Assembly: GCF_009826935.1 (NCBI RefSeq)
Contig: NZ_WUMN01000002.1
Coordinates: forward strand, 653,840 to 717,839
Reading direction: 5' to 3'
Length of the DNA stretch: 64,000 nt
From: Flavobacterium sp. Sd200
GTDB taxonomy: Bacteria > Bacteroidota > Bacteroidia > Flavobacteriales > Flavobacteriaceae
This document shows, piece by piece, positions 26,407-35,200 of this stretch. A program made the translations under genes and the position numbers. Below the pieces are notes generated by a model. That model saw only the letters and a list, made by a program, of their open reading frames with translations. It did no database searches and was not told the origin of the DNA. Every line of letters starts with the position of its first letter. Positions within the stretch are counted from its first letter, which is position 1.

Positions 26407-28035
26407 ATGATCACCAAAAAACTATATGCCATACTGTTTTTTTTAGTCGCTGTTACTGCCTTTGGGCAGCAAAAGCCGTTAAAAACCAGTATAGACAGCA
26501 CCAAAATAAAAATAGGCAGCCAGGCAAAGCTTACGCTTACCGCCACGGTAGACACTGCCCATAAGGTTAGCTTTCCGGAAGGTAAGAACTTTGGCCAACT
26601 GGAGGTTATCAACTCTTTTCCGGTAGATACCATTCGCAAAGGGGCTATATATGAGCTGGTAAAAAAATACGGGCTTACACAGTTCGATTCGGGTCGTTAT
26701 GTAATTCCGCGTTTGCCTGTTGTTATCAATAACAAGACCCTGCAAACAGATTCGCTTGTTCTGCAAGTCAACAACATCAAGGTAGACACCCTCAAGCAAA
26801 AGCTTTTTGACATCAAACCCATTGTTGAGGCAAAAAGCGACAATAGTTTTTGGTGGTATTTACTTGCAATTGTATTGGTACTGGCAGCTATTGGCACTGG
26901 GGTTTGGTGGTATTTTAAAAAATACAGAAAACCTGTTGTTAAAGCAGAGCCTGTTGTACTCAAATCGCCTATAGAAATTGCTACAGAACAACTACAGGAT
27001 CTTGAAAGAAAAGAACTTTTGCAGCGTGGAGAGGTCAAGGAATATTATAGCGAAATGGCCGATATTGCCCGAAACTACATAGAAGAGGCCATACATATTC
27101 CGGCAAAAGAGAGTACTACAAGCGAGCTTATTGAAGCCATGCGTAGTGCTGTTATGCGTCGCAAAATGACACTTAGACAGGATACTTTTGAAGAGCTTGA
27201 AAGTGTATTGCGAACTGCCGACATGGTAAAATTCGCGAAAAGCAAACCACTCGACTTTGAAATTGCCCAGGACCGCAACCGCATAGAGAAAACCATAGTG
27301 GTTATAGACCGCAGTATTCCGGAAGAAACCCCGGAAGACGATACACACACACAGCTTTGGCTGGAAGCCCAGCGCAAAAAGAAAGAACAAAAACGCAGGC
27401 GTACCATTATATGGTCTTCTGTGGCCGCAGGCATTGTATTGCTAATTGTTCTTGGGGCTACTTTTGGACTGAACTATTTGAGGGATAATTATTTAGGGCA
27501 TAACACTAAAGAGCTGTTAGACGGCGAATGGGTGCGCAGCGAATATGGCGATCCAGGTGTTACGCTCGAAACTCCACGTGTGCTTAAGCGAATGAATGTT
27601 GAGGCAAGCGTGCCGAAAGAAACCATGGCGCTTATTAAAGAAATGAGCACATTTGCCTATGGATCTTTAACCGAGAACTTTTACATTGAAGTATCGACCC
27701 TTAGCTATAAAAAGGAAACCAATGTAGACCTTAATGAGGTACTTGAAGGCGCCAGTAAGCTATGGGAATCGCGTGGGGCATCTAACATATTGCTTAAAAC
27801 AGAAGACTTTGCCACCGAAAAAGGTATTAGCGGCATGCGCTCTTATGGCAACATGACCCTGCCCGACCCTATTACCAAAGCTCCTGTTCGCGCTTACTAT
27901 GAGCTGTATGTGTTTAAACAGCAGGGCGGCCTGCAACAGGTAATGGTACAGTTTAGAGAAGGCGATGAGTATGGCACACAGATATTGGAACGCATTAAAA
28001 ATTCGATAGAACTTAGAACCCTGAACCAGCAATAA
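26407..28035 (+). CDS. BatD-like membrane protein with two membrane segments, unnamed member of the Bat operon
   Basis: 542 residues. After a cleavable signal (MITKKLYAILFFLVAVTAFG) comes a beta-rich domain similar in style to the start of BatD, then a membrane segment (about 147-169), a charged helical region of about 160 residues ending KKKEQKRRR, a second membrane segment (about 335-355), and a C-terminal domain of about 180 residues with GISGMRSYGNMTL. With the N-terminus outside, the middle would be cytoplasmic and the last domain outside. The middle resembles DUF4381-type regions. It overlaps nothing but is 2 bases before batA. Inference: it links the cytoplasmic MoxR-DUF58 pair to the extracytoplasmic Bat proteins. 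Confidence 0.7.
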   Translation: MITKKLYAILFFLVAVTAFGQQKPLKTSIDSTKIKIGSQAKLTLTATVDTAHKVSFPEGKNFGQLEVINSFPVDTIRKGAIYELVKKYGLTQFDSGRYVIPRLPVVINNKTLQTDSLVLQVNNIKVDTLKQKLFDIKPIVEAKSDNSFWWYLLAIVLVLAAIGTGVWWYFKKYRKPVVKAEPVVLKSPIEIATEQLQDLERKELLQRGEVKEYYSEMADIARNYIEEAIHIPAKESTTSELIEAMRSAVMRRKMTLRQDTFEELESVLRTADMVKFAKSKPLDFEIAQDRNRIEKTIVVIDRSIPEETPEDDTHTQLWLEAQRKKKEQKRRRTIIWSSVAAGIVLLIVLGATFGLNYLRDNYLGHNTKELLDGEWVRSEYGDPGVTLETPRVLKRMNVEASVPKETMALIKEMSTFAYGSLTENFYIEVSTLSYKKETNVDLNEVLEGASKLWESRGASNILLKTEDFATEKGISGMRSYGNMTLPDPITKAPVRAYYELYVFKQQGGLQQVMVQFREGDEYGTQILERIKNSIELRTLNQQ

Positions 28036-28037
28036 TT

Positions 28038-29045
28038 ATGAAAGAAGTAACTTTTTTGCATCCGGGTTTCTTTTGGCTTTTTACCGTCATTCCGGTAACA
28101 ATAGCATGGTATATCTGGCAACGCAAAAACCAGTCGGCCAAACTAACTATCAGTACCCTTAACGGCTTTAAGGCAGCACCATCTGTTTTGGCAAAGCTAA
28201 AGCCGGTACTTTTTGCCTTTCGCCTTTTGGCACTTAGCTTCATGATAGTAGCTTTGGCCAGGCCAAGAACGGTAGATGTTAGCAGCAAGATAAACTCAAC
28301 CTTTGGTATAGATATAGTAATGGCAATGGACGTATCCGGCTCTATGCTTGCACGCGACCTTAAGCCCAACCGCCTTGAGGCTCTTAAAAATGTGGCTGCC
28401 GACTTTGTAGACAACCGCCCTAACGACCGCATAGGCCTTGTGGTGTATGCAGGAGAGGCTTACACTAAAACTCCGGTAACGAGCGATAAAGAATTGGTAA
28501 AACAGGCCATAGCATCGGTTAGATATGACGATGGAGTGCTGCAGGACGGTACCGGCATTGGTGTTGGTCTTGCAACAGCCGTAAACCGTTTAAAAGACAG
28601 CAAAGCTAAAAGCAAGGTTATTATTTTACTTACCGATGGGGTTAATAACTCTGGCTTTATAGACCCGCGCATGGGCGCCGACATGGCTAAAGAATATGGT
28701 ATTAAAGTATATACTATAGGAATTGGAACGAACGGGAGGGCAGAATTCCCTATTGGCAAAGACCCCGTTACAGGCAAATGGGTTTACCAAATGATGGATG
28801 TAAAAATAGATCAGGATCTTATGAAAGAGATTGCTAAAAAAACTGATGGCACCTATTTTCGTGCTACCAGTAACAGCAAGCTAAAAGAAATTTACGAGCA
28901 GATAAACAAGCTGGAAACTACGGAGATAGAAGAGCAAAGGTTTTACAATTATGACGAAAAATACCGCCCTTGGGTATGGGCAGCCTTTGGGTTGCTGCTT
29001 GCCGAAGCGGTATTGCGCAAAACACTTTACAGAAGCTTTATATAG
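28038..29045 (+). CDS. batA: BatA, vWA-domain membrane protein
   Basis: 335 residues. Two membrane segments in the first 75 residues and one near the C-terminus hold a large vWA domain. The metal-ion adhesion site reads VMAMDVSGSML (DxSxS), with the later Thr in GTGIGVGLATAV and Asp in LLTDGVNNSG. BatA proteins belong to the Bacteroides aerotolerance locus, first linked to oxygen survival; the mechanism is not known. It lies two bases after the BatD-like gene and two before batB, so translation is probably coupled. Confidence 0.9.
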   Translation: MKEVTFLHPGFFWLFTVIPVTIAWYIWQRKNQSAKLTISTLNGFKAAPSVLAKLKPVLFAFRLLALSFMIVALARPRTVDVSSKINSTFGIDIVMAMDVSGSMLARDLKPNRLEALKNVAADFVDNRPNDRIGLVVYAGEAYTKTPVTSDKELVKQAIASVRYDDGVLQDGTGIGVGLATAVNRLKDSKAKSKVIILLTDGVNNSGFIDPRMGADMAKEYGIKVYTIGIGTNGRAEFPIGKDPVTGKWVYQMMDVKIDQDLMKEIAKKTDGTYFRATSNSKLKEIYEQINKLETTEIEEQRFYNYDEKYRPWVWAAFGLLLAEAVLRKTLYRSFI

Positions 29046-29047
29046 TT

Positions 29048-30088
29048 ATGGATTACGAGTTAGACGAATCAAAATATTTATACCTGCTGTTCATCATTCC
29101 GGTGATCGTGCTTATTTTCCTTTACAACCTGTATTGGAAACGCAAAAAACAGCGCGAATTTGGAAACCCCGAGCTGGTAAAAAAACTTAGCCCGGAGCGT
29201 TCTACATTTAAATCGACTTTAAAGCTAATTGCCCTGTTATTAGCTTTAACCAGTGTTATTATCGCATTGGTTGGTCCAAAAATTGGCACTAAGACCGAAA
29301 CCGTTAAACGCGAAGGTGTAGATATTGTTTTTGCAATAGACGTTAGTAAAAGTATGCTTGCCGAAGACGTACAGCCCAGCAGGCTTACAAAAAGCAAGCA
29401 GATAGTATCGCAAATTATAAACAGCCTTGGCAGCGACAGGATAGGTATTATTGGCTATGCCGGAAGTGCTTACCCGGTTTTGCCTATTACAACAGATTAC
29501 AGTGTTGCTAAGATGTTCCTGCAAAGCATGAATACTGATATGGTATCGTCTCAGGGAACCGCCATTACCGATGCTCTACAGCTTGCCGAAACGTTTTATG
29601 ATAACCCTAAAACGAGCAAGTTGCTTATATTGGTATCAGATGGTGAGGACCATGGCGAGGGTAGCCAGGAAGCCGCAAACGAGGCAAGGAAGAAAGGAAT
29701 AAAAATTATTACCATAGGGGTGGGTACCGAGAAAGGTGGGCCTATACCATTACGCGACGGCAACGGCCGCATTACAGGCTATAAAAAAGATATGCAGGGC
29801 GAAACGGTTACTACAAAACTGTATCCTGATGCACTTAAAACTATAGCAACAGCAACTAAAGGCGGCTACGTATATGGCGGCAGCACCAAAGAAATTACAG
29901 ATTATGTAAAGAACGCACTGCAAAATATAGAGAAAACCGAGTTTGAATCGAAAGAGGTAGCGTTGTATGAAACCCAGTTTCAATGGTTTTTAGGAGCGGC
30001 ATTTATACTGTTGTTCCTTGATATTTTCCTTTTGGAACGCAAAACACGCTGGATTAAAAAGCTGAACCTGTTTAACGAAAAAGAATAA
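29048..30088 (+). CDS. batB: BatB, vWA-domain membrane protein
   Basis: 346 residues, homologous in layout to BatA. LYLLFIIPVIVLIFLYNLYW is the first membrane segment, a second precedes the vWA domain, and IFLLERKTRWIKK follows the last one. The metal site DVSKSML (DxSxS), the SQGTAITDAL Thr loop and LVSDGEDHGEGS are all present. ATG 29048 is used because an upstream in-frame extension lies inside batA. Its stop codon overlaps the batC start in TAATG. BatA and BatB are thought to work as a pair at the cytoplasmic membrane. Confidence 0.9.
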   Translation: MDYELDESKYLYLLFIIPVIVLIFLYNLYWKRKKQREFGNPELVKKLSPERSTFKSTLKLIALLLALTSVIIALVGPKIGTKTETVKREGVDIVFAIDVSKSMLAEDVQPSRLTKSKQIVSQIINSLGSDRIGIIGYAGSAYPVLPITTDYSVAKMFLQSMNTDMVSSQGTAITDALQLAETFYDNPKTSKLLILVSDGEDHGEGSQEAANEARKKGIKIITIGVGTEKGGPIPLRDGNGRITGYKKDMQGETVTTKLYPDALKTIATATKGGYVYGGSTKEITDYVKNALQNIEKTEFESKEVALYETQFQWFLGAAFILLFLDIFLLERKTRWIKKLNLFNEKE

Positions 30089-30903
30089 TGAAAAAAGTAC
30101 TTACATATAGCCTTATGCTGTGTGCCGCACTGGCTTTTTCGCAGGAAAAGAAACCCGAAAAAGACCAAAACCTGCCGTTGGGCAACAAGCAGTTTGCCAA
30201 CAAAGAGTATGCCGATGCCGAAGCTAATTATCGCATAAGTAACAGTAAAGATGCTACTAAAGCCGTAGCTACTTATAATCTTGGCAATGCCATTTATAAA
30301 GAAAAAAAACCGGGCGAAGCACTGTATGCTTACAGCAAAGCTATAGAAGTAGCTAAAGACAAACCGCAAAAACATCTTGCCTACCACAACATGGGCAATG
30401 TTTATATGTCGCAAAAAAACTATCAGGCAGCGGTTGAAGCCTATAAAAATGCGCTTCGAAACGACCCTACAGATGAGCAAACGCGCTACAATTATGCCCT
30501 TGCAAAAGAGATGCTAAAGAACAATCCGCCGCCACCGCCTAAAAAAGACGACAATAAGGACAAGGATAAAGACAAGAACAAAGACAAAAAGGACGACAAG
30601 AACCAAAAGCCTGAAGACAAAGACAAGGATAAGAAAGATAAAGGCGACGATAAGGATAAGGACAAAAATAAGGGCGACCAAAAAGATAAAGACAAGGACA
30701 AAGGCGACCAGAAAGATAAAGATCAGGGAGAGGGCAAAGACAAAAAAGACCAGGGACAACCCCAGCCTCAAAACGCCAGCCCAAGCAAACAACGCATGGA
30801 AAACATGCTCGATGCAATGAACAACGAAGAGAAAAAGGTTCAGGATAAACTTAATGCCAAAAAGGTAAAAGGACAGCCAAAAAGACAGGAAAAAGACTGG
30901 TAA
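30088..30903 (+). CDS. batC: BatC, TPR protein with a long Lys/Asp-rich tail
   Basis: 271 residues with a signal peptide ending LAFSQ. Three TPR units follow (ATYNLGNAIYKEKKPGEAL, AYHNMGNVYMSQKNYQAAV and the next helix pair), then from about residue 150 to 230 an almost pure Lys/Asp stretch with repeated DKDK and GDQKDKD units, then a Gln/Lys-rich end. The TPR part should bind partner proteins in the periplasm. The charged tail is surely disordered. The start codon overlaps the batB stop. The repeated codons (aag/gat/aaa/gac) are prone to slippage, so length may vary between strains. Confidence 0.88.
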   Translation: MKKVLTYSLMLCAALAFSQEKKPEKDQNLPLGNKQFANKEYADAEANYRISNSKDATKAVATYNLGNAIYKEKKPGEALYAYSKAIEVAKDKPQKHLAYHNMGNVYMSQKNYQAAVEAYKNALRNDPTDEQTRYNYALAKEMLKNNPPPPPKKDDNKDKDKDKNKDKKDDKNQKPEDKDKDKKDKGDDKDKDKNKGDQKDKDKDKGDQKDKDQGEGKDKKDQGQPQPQNASPSKQRMENMLDAMNNEEKKVQDKLNAKKVKGQPKRQEKDW

Positions 30904-30913
30904 GTTATTAAGC

Positions 30914-30979
30914 CACTAATTGCACGAATTTTCACAAATTAATTTACGATAAGGTGCAGATTGTTTCGTGTAATTAGTG
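30914..30979. repeat. Inverted repeat and GCCAGTTCG module between batC and batD
   Basis: CACTAATTGCACGAA (30914-30928) matches the reverse complement of TTCGTGTAATTAGTG (30965-30979) at 14 of 15 positions. GCCAGTTCG at 30990-30998, followed by a TCGGG motif, is the same module found near 57367. The 135-base gap looks like a repeat insertion inside the operon. Confidence 0.55.
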
Positions 30980-31038
30980 AAATTGCTTCGCCAGTTCGCT
31001 ATTGCTCGGGTCGTGGCTAAACCGGATTACTAAAAATA

Positions 31039-32862
31039 ATGAGAAAATATATTTTAATAGTTTTTTTAATGCTATCACTACAGGGGCTGTTTGCACAACA
31101 GGCTCCTGTGGAGTTTAAGGCTACGCCCAGCCGCAACAAAATTGGCGTTAATGAGCGCGTTCGTGTAGAGTTTAGCATGAACCAGGACGGCGATAATTTC
31201 AATCCGCCGTCGTTTGAGGGATTCACCGCTTCGGGGCCCGGGCAAATGATAAGCAACTCGTGGGTAAACGGGGTGCGTAGCTTTAATAAAATCTATACTT
31301 ATGTACTGACGCCAAAAGCTAAAGGAACGTTTACCATTGGTCAGGGAACCATAGAAATAGGCGGAAAGACGTACAAAACCAGTCCGTTTAAAATTGTGGT
31401 GGGCGAGGCTGTGGCCAATCCTAACCCGCAACAACAGCCATCTTATTATCCGTACAATCCTTACCAAAGGCAACAACAGCAACAACAGGATCAGCAGTTG
31501 GCTCAAAAACCGGGCGAGGGTATACACCTTGTTGCAGAAATTGCCAATACAAATCCTTATGTAAATCAACCGGTTAATGTGGTTTACAAATTATATGTGA
31601 GCACCAAAAGCAGTGTCACTAACTTTTTTGAAAAGGAGAGTCCGCAGTATAATGATTTTTGGAGTCAGATCGAAGCAATAGACGGCCAAAACATGAAAGT
31701 GGAACAGGGCACTTATAAAGGAGAACCCTATCGTTATGTTGTGCTTCGCAAAACGGTGCTGTATCCGCAAAAAAGCGGCAGGCTGGTACTCGAGCCTTTG
31801 GTAGTGGAACTCAACACCGAGGTCTTTACAGGCAGGCGCGATATGTTTGGAAGACCCGAAATGGAGGAAGCCAAAACAACCGCAACCACAGGTAAAAAAT
31901 ACATTAATGTAAAGCCACTGCCCGAAGCAGGAAAACCTGACTCGTTTACAGGAGCCGTGGGCGATTTCGATTTTAAAGTTACACCTAGCAAAACCACCCT
32001 TAAAGATGGTGAATCGATGCAGTTAACCGTAACTGTATCGGGTAAAGGCAACCTCAAGCTGTTTACATTGCCTAAGCCTGAAGTACCATCGGCTTTTGAA
32101 ATGTATGATCCGGAACATAAAGAGAATGTGAAGACACCGCTTACGGGAATGACCGGAAGCATTACAGATGTTTATACCATCGTGCCTAATAAAAAAGGTA
32201 AGTATCCTATAAAACCATTATCTTTTTCGTGGTTCGATCTTAGTACCGGTAAATATAAGACGGTTACATCTAAAGAAATCATGGTCGATGTGCTTAGTGT
32301 GCCGGGTGGAAACAGAGAGCCGGATGCTGTAGCTTCGTCTAAGCAAAGGCCTGATGGCAATGCACAGTTTAACCCTATATATCCGGAAACAACCCTTAGG
32401 CCTATTGGAAGGGATGATTTCTTTGGATCAGGACTGTTCTATGTGTTGTTGTTCGCTCCGTTTGTGCTCATGCCTGTTGTAGTACTTCTTAAAAGGAAAA
32501 AAGATGCTTATGACAGCGACGTTGCAGGTGTAAAAATGCGCCAGAACAATAAGCTTGCACGTAAATATCTTGGCGATGCCAAAAAACAGCTGGGCAACAA
32601 AGAACCGTTCTATTTGGCACTGGAAAAAGCATTGCACAATTTCCTTAAAGCAAGGCTAAGCATAGAAACATCTGAACTTAGCAGGGAAAACATTCAGGAA
32701 TTGTTGCTGGAACGAAACGCAAAACCTGAAACCGTTAATGAGTTCAGTGTTATAATGGACAGCTGTGAATTTGCCCGATATGCGCCGTCATCGGGCGTGG
32801 CAATGCAACAGGATTATGATAATGCGGTTAGTGTTATAACAGCGTTGTCCAAGCAAATTTAA
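31039..32862 (+). CDS. batD: BatD, large membrane-anchored Bat protein
   Basis: 607 residues. The signal peptide MRKYILIVFLMLSLQGLFA is followed by the BatD opening KATPSRNKIGVNERVRVEFSM and further beta-sandwich repeats. A Pro/Gln-rich linker lies near residues 133-155. One membrane segment (FYVLLFAPFVLMPVVVLLKRKKD, near 475) is followed by a cytoplasmic helical tail of about 110 residues. The beta domains are expected to be periplasmic. It follows batC after the repeat-containing 135-base gap, in the same direction, and is part of the Bat locus. Confidence 0.92.
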   Translation: MRKYILIVFLMLSLQGLFAQQAPVEFKATPSRNKIGVNERVRVEFSMNQDGDNFNPPSFEGFTASGPGQMISNSWVNGVRSFNKIYTYVLTPKAKGTFTIGQGTIEIGGKTYKTSPFKIVVGEAVANPNPQQQPSYYPYNPYQRQQQQQQDQQLAQKPGEGIHLVAEIANTNPYVNQPVNVVYKLYVSTKSSVTNFFEKESPQYNDFWSQIEAIDGQNMKVEQGTYKGEPYRYVVLRKTVLYPQKSGRLVLEPLVVELNTEVFTGRRDMFGRPEMEEAKTTATTGKKYINVKPLPEAGKPDSFTGAVGDFDFKVTPSKTTLKDGESMQLTVTVSGKGNLKLFTLPKPEVPSAFEMYDPEHKENVKTPLTGMTGSITDVYTIVPNKKGKYPIKPLSFSWFDLSTGKYKTVTSKEIMVDVLSVPGGNREPDAVASSKQRPDGNAQFNPIYPETTLRPIGRDDFFGSGLFYVLLFAPFVLMPVVVLLKRKKDAYDSDVAGVKMRQNNKLARKYLGDAKKQLGNKEPFYLALEKALHNFLKARLSIETSELSRENIQELLLERNAKPETVNEFSVIMDSCEFARYAPSSGVAMQQDYDNAVSVITALSKQI

Positions 32863-32908
32863 ACCTTATTGCTAAAAAGCTTTGTGAATGAAATGTTTAG
32901 ATTTGATT

Positions 32909-32986
32909 CCTGCAAGGTTTTAAAAACCTTGTAGGTAATAAAGTAAAAAGAATTAAACCTACAAGGTTTTTAAAACCTTGCAGGTT
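32909..32986. repeat. Pair of hairpin repeats forming a 27-bp perfect inverted repeat
   Basis: The unit at 32909-32935 (beginning CCTGCAAGGTTTT) is the exact reverse complement of the unit at 32958-32984. Each unit can also fold on itself with one mismatch. The right unit with its flanks (32951-32987) matches the hairpin at 39111-39149 at both ends (17 and 12 bases) with a different loop. It fills the gap between batD and batE. Confidence 0.75.
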
Positions 32987-33003
32987 ACTTATATTTGGAA
33001 GGA

Positions 33004-33744
33004 ATGAAGAACATAGCATATATAATATTATTTTTATCGCAGGCGGTATTTGCGCAGTCTTTTATAAAAGGCAACGAGCTGTACCGTAAAGGCGATTTTG
33101 CGGGTGCGGCAAAGCAGTATGAGGGGCTTTTAAAAGGAGGAGAAGAATCGGAAGAGGTGTATTTTAACCTGGGAAATGCTTATTATAAACAGGAAAAAGT
33201 TGCACCTGCAATTTACAATTATGAAAAAGCCCTCCAACTAAACCCACGTCATACAGAAACCGAAGAAAACCTTGCCTTAGCTCATAAACTGGTAATAGAC
33301 GACATTAAGCCAACGCCACGAACAGGGGTTTCTAAAGCATTATACAGCCTTACCGGAAAATATCATTATGACAGTTGGGCATGGGTTGCAGTAAGTTTTT
33401 CCGGGTTTTGCCTGGTGTTGTTCCTAGGCTATTACCTGGCTGAAAGCACTGCTATTAAACGAATCTTCTTTACAGGTATGTTCGTGGCTATACTGGGCAT
33501 TGTTTTTAGCATACTTGCCGCTGTATTTGTGCGTTCTAAAAAATCTAACGAACACCCGGCCATTGTTTTTGCCGAGGTTGTTGCTCTAAAAGCCGATCCT
33601 AACGAAAAGGCAAAAGATGTATTTATTCTGCACGAAGGCACAAAGGTAAATGTAAATGATACCAAAGGTGGCTGGAAAAAAGTTGTACTTGAAGACGATA
33701 GTGTGGGTTGGATAGACAAAGACGCTATTAAAGAACTGGAATAA
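33004..33744 (+). CDS. batE: BatE, TPR and SH3-domain protein
   Basis: 246 residues if it starts at ATG 33004; a TTG nine bases earlier is in frame. Signal peptide ending VFAQ. TPR units (GNELYRKGDFAGAAKQYEGLL, VYFNLGNAYYKQEKVAPAIYNYEKAL, LNPRHTETEENLALA) fill the first 100 residues. Two membrane segments follow near residues 125-180, and the C-terminus is a bacterial SH3-like domain ending KDVFILHEGTKVNVNDTKGGWKKV and DSVGWIDKD. It is the last gene of the Bat operon and converges on elaA. Confidence 0.9.
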   Translation: MKNIAYIILFLSQAVFAQSFIKGNELYRKGDFAGAAKQYEGLLKGGEESEEVYFNLGNAYYKQEKVAPAIYNYEKALQLNPRHTETEENLALAHKLVIDDIKPTPRTGVSKALYSLTGKYHYDSWAWVAVSFSGFCLVLFLGYYLAESTAIKRIFFTGMFVAILGIVFSILAAVFVRSKKSNEHPAIVFAEVVALKADPNEKAKDVFILHEGTKVNVNDTKGGWKKVVLEDDSVGWIDKDAIKELE

Positions 33745-33762
33745 TAGTACAGCATTAGGTTA

Positions 33763-34206
33763 TTAACCTTTATGCATCCTTATGTGCGGAATATCATCTT
33801 CAAGATATCCTTCACCATCCTGTATAAAACCATGGCTTTCATAAAACTTTTTGAGGTATAGTTGAGCCGATATGGTAATGGCATCCTGACCATAGTTCTC
33901 TTTGATGCCGGCAATAGCAGCCTTTAGAAGATCGTGTCCCCATTTGCGGTCACGATAATATGCATCTATCACCACACGGCCAATAGAAGCATTATCAAAA
34001 TAATATCCCGGGGCAAAAAGACGTGCATAGGCTACAATGGTGCCTTCAAAAACACCAAGAAGGTGCAGAGCTTTTTCATCCTTACCGTCAACATCGGGGT
34101 AAGGGCAATTTTGCTCTACTATAAACACATCGCTTCGCAATTGCAACACTCTGTATAGTTCTGGCACAGAAAGCCCGTTAAAAGGCTTTATTTGGAATTC
34201 TATCAT
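33763..34206 (-). CDS. elaA: GNAT-family N-acetyltransferase, ElaA type
   Basis: 147 residues, the usual ElaA length. LQLRSDVFIVEQNCPYPDVDG is the ElaA N-terminal signature and IGRVVIDAYYRDRKWGHDLL carries the acetyl-CoA-binding loop (R/K-x-x-G type). The C-terminal SHGFIQDGEGYLEDDIPHIRM is also typical. The substrate of ElaA is not known. Its start codon overlaps the stop of the DUF4837 gene in ATGA, so translation is probably coupled. It is the last gene of a minus-strand run that begins with pgk. Confidence 0.9.
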   Translation of the reverse strand: MIEFQIKPFNGLSVPELYRVLQLRSDVFIVEQNCPYPDVDGKDEKALHLLGVFEGTIVAYARLFAPGYYFDNASIGRVVIDAYYRDRKWGHDLLKAAIAGIKENYGQDAITISAQLYLKKFYESHGFIQDGEGYLEDDIPHIRMHKG

Positions 34207-35177
34207 ATAAATTTAACCGACTTGATTATAGATTCAAGCTCTACAATAAGATCGCGCTTTGGAGATGATGGGCTGTAAATAAAACCCTCAATTATTAAGT
34301 AGTATTTGTTCTTATCGTCGCGAATGGCATAATTTACAAATGGGCCATTCATAAAATCATTCTTCATTTCCCAGTTGCCACGCATTTCAAAAGCATGCTT
34401 TTCTTTAAAACTGGTCATGAATACATAAGGCGAATAGGCTTCCTCGGTAACCATATAGGTGTCCGGGTCTTTGCCATGAATATATTTAATACCTATAGAA
34501 TCGCGCATTTTAATGATATTATTTATAATATCCTTGTTGTGCTCTACTGTTGCAAAAGGAACGCGGTAAAGCAGCATATTGGTGTTGCCTCCCGGAATCT
34601 CCTTTTTTAGCCATATAAAATTATCGTCCTTTAAAACCGCATTATAGGCCAAAGGCATTTTTATAGATATACCATATTTTTGCCTGAACTTAGAATCGTC
34701 CATAAGCCCCGCCTTTTCATTGCGGTATTGGTTTACTGCAATTTCAGTTTGCCTTATGGTCCTGATTATTTCATCTGCATGCATTTGTATTATCTGCAAC
34801 AGTTCAGCAGTATTTTTACCACTAATTGTAAAAGTATTTTGAGGTGCGCAGGTTCTATCCTGTTTAAAATCGAAGTCTTTTTCTTCGCCTTTTTCTACAA
34901 AAATAATATTGCGCCCACGTTTGAGGCTTCCTCCAAAAGACTGGCTATGATATTGGTTTATCGTAAAAATAGGCTCTTCCATTGTGAGGCCGTCTACCGG
35001 GGCGGCAAGTTTTTTTCGCAGGCTGTCGCCCACCTCGCCATTCCAAAGCACATCACTAATGATTATGGAAATCTCGTTTATTTCCCCTTCAGATGATGCT
35101 ACATCGTCTTTATTGCTACAGCAAAGGGTGCAACAAACAATTGCCACCAAAGCCATTATTTGCTGCACCCTTTTCAT
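34203..35177 (-). CDS. DUF4837 lipoprotein
   Basis: 324 residues from the ATG at 35177. The signal peptide MKRVQQIMALVAIVCC is followed by TLCCSNKDD with a lipobox (Cys19 or Cys20), so it is a membrane-anchored lipoprotein. The sequence matches my memory of DUF4837, a Bacteroidota-restricted family, with FGGSLKRGRNIIFVEK and RYYL-like strands. No function is known. It lies between mltD (24 bases upstream) and elaA (overlapping), in one probable transcript. An in-frame upstream ATG at 35198 would give a poor signal peptide and is not favoured. Confidence 0.8.
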   Translation of the reverse strand: MKRVQQIMALVAIVCCTLCCSNKDDVASSEGEINEISIIISDVLWNGEVGDSLRKKLAAPVDGLTMEEPIFTINQYHSQSFGGSLKRGRNIIFVEKGEEKDFDFKQDRTCAPQNTFTISGKNTAELLQIIQMHADEIIRTIRQTEIAVNQYRNEKAGLMDDSKFRQKYGISIKMPLAYNAVLKDDNFIWLKKEIPGGNTNMLLYRVPFATVEHNKDIINNIIKMRDSIGIKYIHGKDPDTYMVTEEAYSPYVFMTSFKEKHAFEMRGNWEMKNDFMNGPFVNYAIRDDKNKYYLIIEGFIYSPSSPKRDLIVELESIIKSVKFI

Positions 35178-35200
35178 TATAGGATAAGTATAAAACATTA

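Noticed and set aside
30492..30817. Long minus-strand frames opposite the batC tail
   Set aside because: They are artefacts of the repetitive Lys/Asp codons, giving Leu/Phe-rich nonsense on the other strand.
32909..32986. CRISPR array
   Set aside because: There are only two units, in opposite orientation, and no spacers of equal length or cas genes anywhere in the window.
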